Source of the DNA: Didymodactylos carnosus
Taxonomy: Eukaryota; Rotifera; Eurotatoria; Philodinida; Philodinidae
Assembly (NCBI GenBank): GCA_905250885.1
Contig: CAJNOQ010003430.1
Span: forward strand, 1-20,292
Direction of reading: 5' to 3'
DNA: 20,292 bases
Positions 9,101-17,147 of this stretch are shown piece after piece. The translations under genes and the position numbers were made by a program. Positions within the stretch are counted from its first letter, which is position 1. Every line of letters starts with the position of its first letter. The notes beneath the pieces were generated by a model, which had not been told where the DNA came from, did not search any database, and saw only the letters and a program-made list of their open reading frames with translations.

Positions 9101-12100
9101 TCAAGAAGATACAATTAAAGTTGAAAATCAACAAAATCCTGGCTTTAGTGCTTTAGGTGTTTTAAAAAGTACAGCAATTGAACAATTGCTTGCCAATGTA
9201 CATAATGTTGAACTGCGTTCTTTAGTAGCTCCAGAAATACAGATTGGCTTTTTACAAGATGTATTACCGGAGATAATGAAGAATAAATCCAGCTACAAAA
9301 ACATTCATGAAAAATATCAACGACATCAAGAAAAGGTTAATCAATGTGTTTATCAAATTAATAAAGATATTGGTTTAAAAGATAATCAACAATTAGACTT
9401 CAAAAATCTTCTTGAACACATTAAACAACAACCAAAATATAAAGTTTATTATCAGCAACTTAATGAATTAAAAGTTGTGTCTGATCAAATTAAAGTGGAA
9501 CTAGAGAATTATTCAAAATCAGAAGATACTTTTAAGGATTTTATAAGACATGTTATTGATACACATGATTACTTAACTTATCTTATGAATACAAAAGAGG
9601 AACGGACAATAACCACTTCCACCTTTGATGCCATAGCTATATTGAATAATATTTGTTTTTACGTCTGGAAGGCAAATTCGAATAATGAATTGGTTTTATT
9701 TCGTACCAATGAAGAGAAAATAATAAAACCACAACAAACTATAAATTTATTATATACAGCAACATCTGCACAGTTTCAAAAGCTTATTGATGTTACTAAC
9801 AAATGTTTGCCAAAAGAGAAACGTGAATCTTTAAAACAAGGACATGAATATTTACTTATTGATTTAATTATCCAACCAACAAACGATTACAGTTTAGACA
9901 TTGATCATATACGTTTTAGTCCTCGTGATCAACAATTTTATGCACGTGTATATAATCCACAAACATATCAAGTTACCTCTCTTCTCGATGGAAATGGAAG
10001 TATCAAATATGTATTTTATAATCAGCAATATGAACCTTTGGCGGTCACGGATTGGAATAAGTACTTGAATGAGTTAAGCATTCATGGTAGACATGGTACG
10101 GCCTTATCGTTTGGAAGTATGTTAGCACGTGAACAACCACGAAGCCAAATGAAAATAAAACCAATACATGGATTCTATGAAGAGTTTTCTAAAACTTCAT
10201 TCGAAGAAAGATGGTTGATTGATACGATTAAGAATTGGAAACGAACACCTGGATGTCTTATTCATACAGGAAAATCAGGTGATAGTTTAATATTACAAAA
10301 CGAATGGTTAGACGAATATTCAGCTGGATTACATGTACAATTATATGTACAATCTGACGCTAAAATAGAAATTAAACTTCATAAGCATTCAATCATAGTA
10401 GAATGCCTTAATACAAACAAAACAAATTTAATTATTAACAATAAAAACATTAGTTCAGTGCCATCTTATGGTGAATATTTGATAATCTCTGAAGGAAATC
10501 GATTATGGTTGTGGATAAACGGTCAATTACAATTGGATCAAGCATTTAAAGTTCATGTCGATAATTCTAATTACTTATCGTTACATTTAACTGGAAATGT
10601 TTCTCTCAATCAACTTGTTTTGTTTAGTAAGCCTGCTATTGATGTAGTCTATAAAACAATTTTAGATGAAGAATTACAGACTATTCAATTGGAAAATTCT
10701 CAAACAGCTATTGTTTCTCAAACATTATATGATGATTTAGGTCGACAGGCAATAATTATTAAGCCAACACAAATTATTGTTGATGATGATAAACCTCTAC
10801 TAGCATTCCAAAATGATTTTATTCAAAATGGATATATTCATCAAAATAATAATGTTTGGCAAACTGGCAAATTAATCGGTACAGGCAACAAATTTAATCC
10901 AAAGGATGAAGGTTATTGTTATTCTGAAGTTCGATATGCAGATAATCCATTGAATGAGAAGAGTGCTATTGGACAACCCGGACGTTTATTTACAGTGAAC
11001 GAAATTGGTTGTTTAAAATACACGCGTGATGTTCAATCAGACTTTATTAACTTACTATTTCCAAGTCAAAAAGGTTATTCAGTACAAGTTTGTATTCAAC
11101 CACATGGAACAAAACAAATCACTGTATTATGTTCACGTGGAAATCAAGTAGCATTATATGTATATACAAACATGGGAAATAATTTGTTGACTACATATGA
11201 ATATGATGATGAGAATCGAGTTATTACAGTGTTACCACCTACTTATCATGCACATCGCGACATTGATACTTTAAGTCAAGTAATACCTTATACACAGTTA
11301 ACGAATCAATGGAAAACTAATGAACAACAACGAAATCTTCAAAATAATTTTGCGACTAGAATGACTTATAACAAAGATGATCAAGTTATTGAAAGACGTT
11401 CACCAGATACAAGTAAACAAATTTTAATTTATAGCCATGAAAACTTGTTACGATTTATTTTACAACATGATATTAATGGTAAATCGTGCCGAGTAGTCTA
11501 TTATCAATATGATAGACGAGGTGATCTTTCTAGTCAAGGATATAGTACGGAATGTTTAAGTCAAGAGGATTTACAAAATCTTGCTAATAATTATAGCGAC
11601 TTACCTCAAGCAATTCCTTATATGCAAATAATCAAGAACAACAGTTCGATAAACGCAAGCTTGAGAAGTAAATCAGTAACTTCAGTAATAAACCAATCGG
11701 AAGGAATATGGAGAGAGTCCTCAACTTATTTAGAGGAAGGGAAATTATCCACTAGGGAAATGATGACATTTAGTAATAATTTATGGCAAATTTATCGTAT
11801 TGATTATACTTATTTTGGAGAATATATCTCCAGTATAACTTATCCGATGTTATTTAAAAATCAACCATTAATCATTGCTTATTCACGTAATAAACAAAAT
11901 CGTATAACTGCGATAGGAACATCTAATAATGTAGAACAATGGATAAAATTCACTTATGACGCACATGGGCAGATTTCTGATGAAACGCATATTGTAAACA
12001 ATTTTACGACTCATTATGATTATAATTCTCCTGGATATTTAGAAAATACTCAAAATTCATATTTGAAAGAAACTATATATTATACAGAAGGAAGTTATGG

Positions 12101-15100
12101 TCAAGGAGGGTATTTTGATGGTACTATAGCAAGAACACAGTTTAAAGCACAATGGTTTGATCACTGTGATAAACGAATTTTGTCATTTAGTCCAGAAACT
12201 TTTCGACAACGTTTCGAAACAGCTGAAACGCCTATAACTCTAAAACAAGCTGAATATTACTTAAAAGCCTTGGAAAATGCTGGCTTTCTCGATAACAACC
12301 GACGTGTTATCAAAGCATTTTTGCCGAGAGAGGCTGCTTTATATTTACCTCGTGAATGTGGAGGAATTTTTGCTTATAAATTAGCAGAGCTTCTAAACGA
12401 ATGTTTTACTCAAGATTATGGTCATCAATATAGTTATGGTAATCATATGGAACTTGTGAAAGCAAAATATATTGTAGGTGATAAAAGTTTAAAACCTATT
12501 CAACCATCCAGCTTTAAAGAAAAATCAAGTAAAATTACTCCAAAAGATTCAGAATCAATCTGGAAAATATTGATTGACGAGATTTACATTCAATCGGATA
12601 ACGATGATGGAATACATTTACAAGGAAAAGTAAATACAGATAAATGGATTGATTATGAAACATTTAAAAAGAATTTAAAACAGTATGCTGATTATGATCA
12701 TCTACTTGCTACGATATTACAAAAATATATTTCACAAAGAGAAATTTTAACATTCGAAAAATTTCAAAAAATCTTTTTCATTTGGTTACAAGTTGATTCA
12801 GATACACAACCAAAATCGATTGGTATTTATACTGAAACGGCAAAAAATATTTGGACAATACTCTCGAATGAAGGTTATTTGTATTCAGCAAATAAATTAT
12901 GTTCTCTATTTAAAAAAGAATTCTATCAAATACTTAAGAATTATCAAATATTCATACCTGAGATTATAGGTGTACTTCAAGAACATTCTTCATGTCAAAT
13001 GGGTGAATCGTCTTGTGATGTTGAAGCTTATAGGATTGATGAAAATGGAAATCATCGTCATTATTGGACAGGTTATTCACGTTATGAATTGCAATACAAA
13101 AAAACTAACAATCAAATTGAACATATCGATTATAAATCCATGGTAAGAGATAAACCAAAAACAAGTTTTAAAATGATACATGATGCATTGGGAAATGTAA
13201 CGAAAGCAGAACATAAAGGAATCATGGAAATTATCTATGATCCGACTACAAATCGACCTAAAATTATTAAATTACAAGATGGTCGTCAAGTTTCTTACGA
13301 TTATGATGTTCAAGGTGAACGAGTTCGAAAGCATGTCATTAATAGAAAAGGAGAAAAACTCATGGAAGTTTTGTACTTACGTGATGGCGAAGGACGTTCG
13401 TTAGTGGAAAAAGTAATTGATTTTACTGATTCTCAACATTCTGAACAATATACGGGCTATATTTATGGTCCTAAAGGTCTTATTGGTTTCATAAGAAATG
13501 ATGAGTTTTATAGTGTTATTTGTGATCATGAAGGATCTATCCGATTAATTGTCAAAAACCAAGAAATAGTAGCCGCTTATGATTATCTTCCTTATGGTAA
13601 TTTAATACGACAATATGGTATTCCTCAAGTACAAATTTCTTATCGATATACTGGTCAAGAATGGGACGAAGAAACAGGTTTATATAATTATCATGCACGA
13701 TTATATGATCCAGATATTGGTCGTTTCTATCAAATTGACCCTCAAGAACAATATGCTAGTCCTTACAAATATTGTGGAAATTCTCCAATTTCCTTGATTG
13801 ATCCAAGTGGTGAAATTGCCTTTTTACCTTTCTTAATGATTGGATTAGGAGTGCTTGGAGGTTATTTAGGAGGAAGTGCGACAAACAATAGTTGGCTTCC
13901 TTGGGAATGGGATCTCACGAAAGCTAGTACTTATTTAGGGATCGGTGGTGGTGCATTAGCCGGTGCATTAGCACCCATAGGAATTACAGCTTCAACTAGC
14001 GCTTTAGTAGCTATGGGACTCACTGTTGCTAAAGCTACCACTATCACAAGTTTGATCGGTGTAGCTGGTATGTATTTGGGAATGGCAACTGGAAATCACA
14101 ACTGGAATATGATGCAATGGCAATGGAGTCGACCGATGACTTGGAGTAGTGGTTTTCAAGGATTTATTTTTGGAGCTAGTGCCATAGGCGGAGTTGGAGC
14201 TTGGTACCAATACTACACTAGTCTTGGAGTTGTGGGTAAATGGGCATTAACCATTAGTAGTGGTGGACTTTCAATAAGCATGGGATACCTAAGCTGTGCA
14301 GCAGTCAATAATAGTTTTTCTTTTAAGCAATGGAAGCTAAGTCTAGGAACAGTATTCGCAGGATTGGGAGGTGCTTTTGGTGGATTTATGGTACCCTTAG
14401 GATTTGTGTATACAGGAAAATTCGTCAGTTCTTTTCAAACTACGAATGCTCAGCTATTAATTGGATGTGGAACAATTGCTTCTGGTTTAGGTACAGCCTA
14501 TTTATTTGGCAGTGCAGCTAATAATAGTTTTACTAACTGGAATATGTCATCACCTAAAACTTATGAATCAGTCATGAGTGGAATTTTATTCGGTATTAGT
14601 CTACCTGGATTACCAAAAGCATTCAAAGAGGGTATGAAAAATACTTCAAAAGCTTGGAAACGTATTGAATTTAAGAACTATTTTGAAAAAGGAAAGTATG
14701 GAACTGACGAACAATTTGCTAAGGAAATCGTTGCAGCAGTAGACCCATTATTCGATGGTAACGTTCAGGGACTTACAAAGCCAAGTAAAGCAGGCGCTAT
14801 TAGTATTACAACAACTGCAGATGGAAAGAAATTTTTTGCTTATTCTGGTTCTGAAAAAAATGCAGTTGTTTATGGTGTAATCGATCAAAAGGGTAATATT
14901 CATATGCATATTGAAGGTATAGTTCCTGATCTTAGAGACGGTAAAAGGTTTGGATTTGAATTAATAGAAAAAAAGTTGAATATCACAAAACAGCAGGTAT
15001 GGGACCAATCTGGTATGCCAAATGAAAGAGGGCATACTCAACCTCGTGCTCCGGAAACTTGTAGAGAACCACGCGCTATGCAATTAACGTTTGAAGCTGG

Positions 15101-15314
15101 TTATTTGAAAGACGACATATTATCATTTAGTACATTTAAAAGAAGCTCAAGTGGTGCAGTTCCAATAAATGCATGTCCTAATTGTCAACAATATGTTCCT
15201 GGAAAAATATACACAGAAAGTATTTTTTATAACTCTTTTCAAAATTCATTTGGTCATGTGATTTTTACAGCACAATTTTCAATTCCGCAACTTCATCAGA
15301 ATAGTAGCATATAG
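6123..15314 (+). CDS. 9.2-kb open frame: Tc/RHS shell, core and deaminase-like tip
   Basis: The frame is open without a stop from 6123 to TAG 15312-15314; the first ATG is at 6324. Residues below count from codon 6231. About 1-820: SpvB/TcB-type beta-rich region with several propeller-like strands. About 826-960: jelly-roll-like, carbohydrate-binding-like domain. About 1015-1130: helical or coiled-coil stretch. About 1314-1465: laminin-G/concanavalin-like beta sandwich (RLWLWING). About 1655-2450: YD repeats (YEYDDENR near 1657, TYNKDDQV, YQYDRRGD, TYDAHGQ, SYDYDVQGER), interrupted by a helical insert at about 2100-2250. 2451-2528: RHS core. 2529-2795: hydrophobic repeats. About 2840-3000: deaminase-like domain. 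In bacteria the shell would carry and release the C-terminal enzyme. What the rotifer-type host does with it is unknown; defence or predation is conjecture. Codon use is AT-rich and CAA is very frequent, like the flanks, which indicates amelioration after an old transfer. Confidence 0.85.
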   Translation, partial: QQVGTTDAIAWTIGWENWLGIGNDTKHQKRYPVRWHLKEIQGYEAEKITYNYETVQRRLGNESFTQSMYLKSISDNCNNTIQFNYEKKSLEEYQEPILSDEDGNLQFSPTFGHYLKNIEIITRVNIQTIEFQYQLQNKIRHLVALSQLEDTCQEPILKFSYKDCDSSTQLDQIHLPSGEKVNFIYHINKLKHIGYSSDVYSGKHVLREQPQITVGPNYLILSEIYGKTLNFKKLQTNKTSFINLPSIQGICMYRAFAHQDYFGFIVKNDNNTFALFLYHRRSCGEWLLEPKQYSISVFKIQWIDNNLIIINPQQQLIIIHWNVEQQVWQEQILSRPSNVSQNSEIFFTTNQSLVIVYDDQHLWIGYKDFNKNWQIKLLRHIPNYFLKSKQTLVKFEITSGLSQKIYDYLKLQVLQSHNNIICLSSWQEENSKLKSIISIFMLDSNNNIRFEKTDTIIQEESYQEIFSKPQEQEFIQGDKITYRLMYEKSNGKFRVVFEPQQVAKEVEIEKIKHRRLYELNNQEIKVTLQGVKGFVIYNNQTGQWFTEMAQNLQNDSHSLTEHFKDILLVDLTKYLPQLNINQITWSNKKWLFDGYQWQEKIIEEDIVQGNKFVYKLGKDYILYKANKEASFKLYKQDAKGQLTGDYVFDFNVTSWENIYNGYPNYIAYKPSDNRIFILPIKKKTMTLDGTYYLADGNLTPWSNSQLLIISQSISQEKDSQTFTFYSNPGHCEPYQDPVIVKSSLEIVNEKRHTGYFYHEKSATIMNDIIVYHKTDTIPGDEKFGHGWIEDNYESDNVQRRYFNAKQEEISAPLKDRNSKDNNSKPESLPDPKTTLFINKTNLEIAQFYNASVLDDEAAYLGFESYEIDNALAWNYERQNLIKNDWTLTGEYYLRLRNKNDSIHRTFSPKNQDCSYQAACWIRSTNTNSALSVDFKAIIKTNKQDIIGLLPAKLLISRGEWCYFEINIDLAQIKTNGTLTLIYSRKVNNKLCFFQEDTIKVENQQNPGFSALGVLKSTAIEQLLANVHNVELRSLVAPEIQIGFLQDVLPEIMKNKSSYKNIHEKYQRHQEKVNQCVYQINKDIGLKDNQQLDFKNLLEHIKQQPKYKVYYQQLNELKVVSDQIKVELENYSKSEDTFKDFIRHVIDTHDYLTYLMNTKEERTITTSTFDAIAILNNICFYVWKANSNNELVLFRTNEEKIIKPQQTINLLYTATSAQFQKLIDVTNKCLPKEKRESLKQGHEYLLIDLIIQPTNDYSLDIDHIRFSPRDQQFYARVYNPQTYQVTSLLDGNGSIKYVFYNQQYEPLAVTDWNKYLNELSIHGRHGTALSFGSMLAREQPRSQMKIKPIHGFYEEFSKTSFEERWLIDTIKNWKRTPGCLIHTGKSGDSLILQNEWLDEYSAGLHVQLYVQSDAKIEIKLHKHSIIVECLNTNKTNLIINNKNISSVPSYGEYLIISEGNRLWLWINGQLQLDQAFKVHVDNSNYLSLHLTGNVSLNQLVLFSKPAIDVVYKTILDEELQTIQLENSQTAIVSQTLYDDLGRQAIIIKPTQIIVDDDKPLLAFQNDFIQNGYIHQNNNVWQTGKLIGTGNKFNPKDEGYCYSEVRYADNPLNEKSAIGQPGRLFTVNEIGCLKYTRDVQSDFINLLFPSQKGYSVQVCIQPHGTKQITVLCSRGNQVALYVYTNMGNNLLTTYEYDDENRVITVLPPTYHAHRDIDTLSQVIPYTQLTNQWKTNEQQRNLQNNFATRMTYNKDDQVIERRSPDTSKQILIYSHENLLRFILQHDINGKSCRVVYYQYDRRGDLSSQGYSTECLSQEDLQNLANNYSDLPQAIPYMQIIKNNSSINASLRSKSVTSVINQSEGIWRESSTYLEEGKLSTREMMTFSNNLWQIYRIDYTYFGEYISSITYPMLFKNQPLIIAYSRNKQNRITAIGTSNNVEQWIKFTYDAHGQISDETHIVNNFTTHYDYNSPGYLENTQNSYLKETIYYTEGSYGQGGYFDGTIARTQFKAQWFDHCDKRILSFSPETFRQRFETAETPITLKQAEYYLKALENAGFLDNNRRVIKAFLPREAALYLPRECGGIFAYKLAELLNECFTQDYGHQYSYGNHMELVKAKYIVGDKSLKPIQPSSFKEKSSKITPKDSESIWKILIDEIYIQSDNDDGIHLQGKVNTDKWIDYETFKKNLKQYADYDHLLATILQKYISQREILTFEKFQKIFFIWLQVDSDTQPKSIGIYTETAKNIWTILSNEGYLYSANKLCSLFKKEFYQILKNYQIFIPEIIGVLQEHSSCQMGESSCDVEAYRIDENGNHRHYWTGYSRYELQYKKTNNQIEHIDYKSMVRDKPKTSFKMIHDALGNVTKAEHKGIMEIIYDPTTNRPKIIKLQDGRQVSYDYDVQGERVRKHVINRKGEKLMEVLYLRDGEGRSLVEKVIDFTDSQHSEQYTGYIYGPKGLIGFIRNDEFYSVICDHEGSIRLIVKNQEIVAAYDYLPYGNLIRQYGIPQVQISYRYTGQEWDEETGLYNYHARLYDPDIGRFYQIDPQEQYASPYKYCGNSPISLIDPSGEIAFLPFLMIGLGVLGGYLGGSATNNSWLPWEWDLTKASTYLGIGGGALAGALAPIGITASTSALVAMGLTVAKATTITSLIGVAGMYLGMATGNHNWNMMQWQWSRPMTWSSGFQGFIFGASAIGGVGAWYQYYTSLGVVGKWALTISSGGLSISMGYLSCAAVNNSFSFKQWKLSLGTVFAGLGGAFGGFMVPLGFVYTGKFVSSFQTTNAQLLIGCGTIASGLGTAYLFGSAANNSFTNWNMSSPKTYESVMSGILFGISLPGLPKAFKEGMKNTSKAWKRIEFKNYFEKGKYGTDEQFAKEIVAAVDPLFDGNVQGLTKPSKAGAISITTTADGKKFFAYSGSEKNAVVYGVIDQKGNIHMHIEGIVPDLRDGKRFGFELIEKKLNITKQQVWDQSGMPNERGHTQPRAPETCREPRAMQLTFEAGYLKDDILSFSTFKRSSSGAVPINACPNCQQYVPGKIYTESIFYNSFQNSFGHVIFTAQFSIPQLHQNSSI
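13581..13814 (+). other. RHS repeat-associated core domain
   Basis: Residues 2451-2528 of the long frame. The landmarks are YDYLPYG, YRYTGQEWDEETGLYNYHAR, LYDPDIGRFYQIDP, YKYCGNSPI and a closing IDPSGE. This is the strongly conserved core that caps the RHS/TcC shell and carries the aspartyl self-cleavage function, with cleavage just after the DPxG motif. Here the usual final Leu/Leu-like residue after DPxG is Glu. All sequence after this point would be the released variable C-terminus. Confidence 0.92.
13815..14640 (+). repeat. Four-fold ~71-residue hydrophobic Gly-rich repeats
   Basis: Residues about 2529-2803 are hydrophobic and Gly/Ala-rich. A pattern 'G-Y-L-x-x-(S)A-x-(N)N-(S/N)-(W/F)-...-W' recurs with its Tyr-Leu (YL) at residues 2545, 2615, 2686 and 2757, a spacing of 70-71. 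Each unit has a Trp-rich turn (WEWD, WQWS, QWKLS, NWNMS) followed by a Gly-rich hydrophobic helix. The segments could act as membrane-spanning or membrane-inserting helices between the RHS core and the catalytic tip. The linker is encoded in nucleotide sequence that has diverged between units, so the duplication is old. Confidence 0.7.
14745..15311 (+). other. C-terminal deaminase-like (YwqJ-type) toxin domain
   Basis: After the RHS core and hydrophobic repeats the protein ends in a soluble alpha/beta domain. It contains ETCREPRAMQ (Cys 2944, Glu 2946; TGT at 15060-15062), then about 35 residues later NACPNCQQ (Cys 2982 and Cys 2985). C-x-E plus C-x-x-C is the zinc-binding and catalytic signature of the cytidine-deaminase fold; the C-x-E-P-(K/R)-A-(L/M) form is typical of YwqJ-like deaminases (Pfam PF14431) at the tips of bacterial polymorphic toxins. 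The predicted reaction is deamination of a nucleic-acid or nucleotide base; the substrate cannot be told from sequence. All the expected ligands are intact even though the 5' part of the gene is broken. No immunity gene is visible next to it. Confidence 0.6.
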
Positions 15315-15444
15315 ATTCGGAAAAAAAACTTAACAATCAGTAATTAAATGAACAGTATTATCTATACAGATTACGTAATAACTCATGTTTTTCTATTATT
15401 ACAATCGTTTAGTATGTTCCTGTTCCTTTGATCAAATATATTTA

Positions 15445-15450
15445 AATAAA
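15445..15450 (+). terminator. Poly(A) signal AATAAA after the giant gene
   Basis: AATAAA lies about 130 nt after the TAG of the giant gene, in TTTAAATAAACCTG. This suits a eukaryotic 3' UTR and suggests the transferred gene has acquired, or lies upstream of, host-type 3' processing. Confidence 0.4.
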
Positions 15451-15808
15451 CCTGAATGTAAACTGATGTTTAAGTTGAAAAGTCTTAGTTAAAATATCTG
15501 CTTCACTTCGTCAGAAGTCTTTTTCTTTTGCATATTAACTGGATCGTGAAAATAAACTTTTAGAAATTATCAAAAATACAGAGAAATAATAATCACTAAA
15601 CTCTACATCATTAGTCATTTCACCGTTACTTCTTTAGCTGTACATCACAAGTAGAAAAGAAACAGTCACTTGAGTAACCAGTATGAATTACAAATATAAT
15701 GTATCCATCTAATTTTATACGAGTCACTATTATATCTGCGGTTCATGCGTGATAGTTAATGTTCTTTTATGATTAGCTTGTTATATGGTGTGTCTCTAAG
15801 CGAGTGTA

Positions 15809-15820
15809 TGTGGGTGTGGG
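15809..15820 (+). repeat. Two TGTGGG telomere-type units (interstitial)
   Basis: TGTGGGTGTGGG is embedded in a wider TG-rich stretch (15803-15830), continuing into degenerate TGCGAG. TGTGGG is the telomeric hexamer I recall for the bdelloid Adineta vaga. On the minus strand it reads CCCACA repeats directly downstream of the hammerhead motif, the order expected when an endonuclease-lacking Penelope-like element is primed from a telomere 3' end. Confidence 0.55.
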
Positions 15821-15871
15821 TGCGAGTGTTTATAAAGATATATAGTATGAACTTCATTTGATAGTATAAGA

Positions 15872-15924
15872 TTAAATAATAAAATTAAACAAGTAATAAG
15901 ACCATCAATCATTTTATTATTTAA
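15872..15924. repeat. Perfect 14-bp inverted repeat (hairpin)
   Basis: TTAAATAATAAAAT (15872-15885) pairs perfectly with ATTTTATTATTTAA (15911-15924) across a 25-nt loop. It lies between the telomere-type units and the hammerhead motif and is probably part of the 3' end of the same retroelement. It is AT-only, so a chance origin is less unlikely than for a mixed sequence. Confidence 0.6.
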
Positions 15925-15930
15925 GTAAAC

Positions 15931-15975
15931 AATATGTGACGTTTCGTTCTACCTAAGAACATCATCAGACACCAA
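15931..15975 (-). ncRNA. Hammerhead-ribozyme-like motif (Penelope-type)
   Basis: On the minus strand the order is GUGU, CUGAUGA, a GUUCU/AGAAC stem with a 5-nt loop, GAAAC, then GUC followed by ACAU. CUGAUGA and GAAA are the invariant hammerhead core; GUC is a proper cleavage triplet; GUGU/ACAU forms stem I (one G-U pair). Stem III is only the self-complementary ACGU, the minimal form known from Penelope-like elements, where dimers are thought to be active. One extra U sits between the core A and stem II, which could weaken activity. It lies just upstream, in sense direction, of the inverted repeat and the CCCACA units. Confidence 0.55.
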
Positions 15976-17147
15976 TAAGTGCAGAGAGCCCACGGTATCT
16001 ACTGTCATGATCCATAGTTATTTGATCTTCATCGCAGAGGTACGAAGGTGTTTAGAAAAGTTTTTTGAAAGTCTTGAAACACTAACTTTTCGAAAAACAT
16101 TGAACATTACCTTCTGATAAGAAACAACTCTAAAAATACTTTCAACGATTTATGATACTAGGATATAGAGCAAACATTTCTGATCAAAATGAGATATCTC
16201 CCAGCTCCGAATGACGTTCTGATCAAAAGTTATGAGAGTTTTGTTAGAAGCCTTAAAACATGCAGCAGGCACTGGCGCCACCATATTTTGAAAACTACGT
16301 TCACTTTACACCATTTCGTAGCTGCAAGCTTTCTTAGTAATGAAACATCATGGAGAGCATGGGCTGGTCTTAAATTGAAGCTGACAGTCTTGGGTAGAGG
16401 CTAATAGAGCCCTATTTTTGATATTCGACCTAAATTTGTGATTAGAGATATATATGTTTGTGCAAGTTAGACAAGTGAGACTATTTTAAATTCTTGGCTT
16501 TTGACGCCTATCATTATTTGAGAAGTTTGGTTGAGATCTAACTTACGGTTATCGAGACGCGTTTCTAACGCGGTGGGGGCAAGGCGCTTAAGAGAACATC
16601 GACTTTCAGAAAATTTCTAAGACTATTTTAAATATTTATTTCAGATTTGAAACGCGATGGCTTCATCGGTATTGATTATACATCTCAAGAGTCTCTTATT
16701 TGTTTCTTATTATGTACTGTAACTATCAAACATCAACGAACCCAACAGCACCAATAAATATGAGTTTTATGTACAGTCGCCAACAAATATGTGTTCAATT
16801 TTATATAAGAACTCGAAATTTCAAGTCCTTTAAGCATCAGAGGCGGACCTCTATGTCTCGATCAGATATAGACCTTCCGTCTTCATTATTTCTTTACTTT
16901 TAGGATTGAAATCTAGCCCAAACGTAGTAATCTAAAATCTTGAAGAAAGTAACTGATCACTTGCTCATTTTTGCTAAGTAATGTATAAACTTCCAATTAA
17001 AAATATGAAGTGTTAACAGAGACAGTTGAGCGCGGGAATAATCATTGTCTTAGGCGATAACTTAAATTCTAATATTAAATAGATAGATCGCTCATCTAAT
17101 CGTCAAAGTAAAAGACAGAAATCTCGTAAGGCACAGACAATATTTTT
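15976..17147. other. Gene-poor stretch, probable decayed repeat DNA
   Basis: There is no convincing coding sequence. Two plus-strand frames (16189-16404 and 16700-16903) look random. A CGCGTT-TCT-AACGCG hairpin lies near 16557-16571. The sequence may be the body of a degraded Penelope-like element in minus orientation, since it lies upstream of the hammerhead motif, but I cannot recognise reverse-transcriptase motifs in it. Confidence 0.4.

Larger units (their letters stand above)
4054..15314 (+). pseudogene. Giant Tc/SpvB-RHS toxin-like gene, broken near its 5' end
   Basis: This is one gene of about 3,700 codons now split by two nonsense codons (TAA 4276-4278; TAA 6120-6122) and one frameshift (between about 5274 and 5284). 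Frames and protein character run on across each break. Family knowledge: Tc toxin B/C subunits and RHS proteins form a large beta-propeller plus YD-repeat cocoon that encloses a variable C-terminal toxin, released by self-cleavage at the RHS core. Seen here: FG-GAP-like FADISGSG/FADITGTG repeats, an SpvB-like block, YD repeats, the RHS core (13581-13814), a hydrophobic repeat region and a deaminase-like tip. No intron is evident in 9 kb, which suits bacterial origin by horizontal transfer. A stop at 4042-4044 precedes the first ATG, and CTAGATTGAG before it could be a splice acceptor, so a 5' exon may be missing. No signal peptide is visible. It may be a recent pseudogene, or the breaks may be sequence errors. 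Confidence 0.8.

Noticed and set aside
15803..15830. TG-rich stretch as a simple microsatellite
   Set aside because: Partly possible, but two exact TGTGGG units with a hammerhead motif and hairpin nearby in the right polarity favour a telomere-derived origin.
16537..16585. Possible tRNA-like sequence around GGTTATCGAGACGCG
   Set aside because: There is no A-box/B-box pair or acceptor stem; only a 6-bp hairpin is present.
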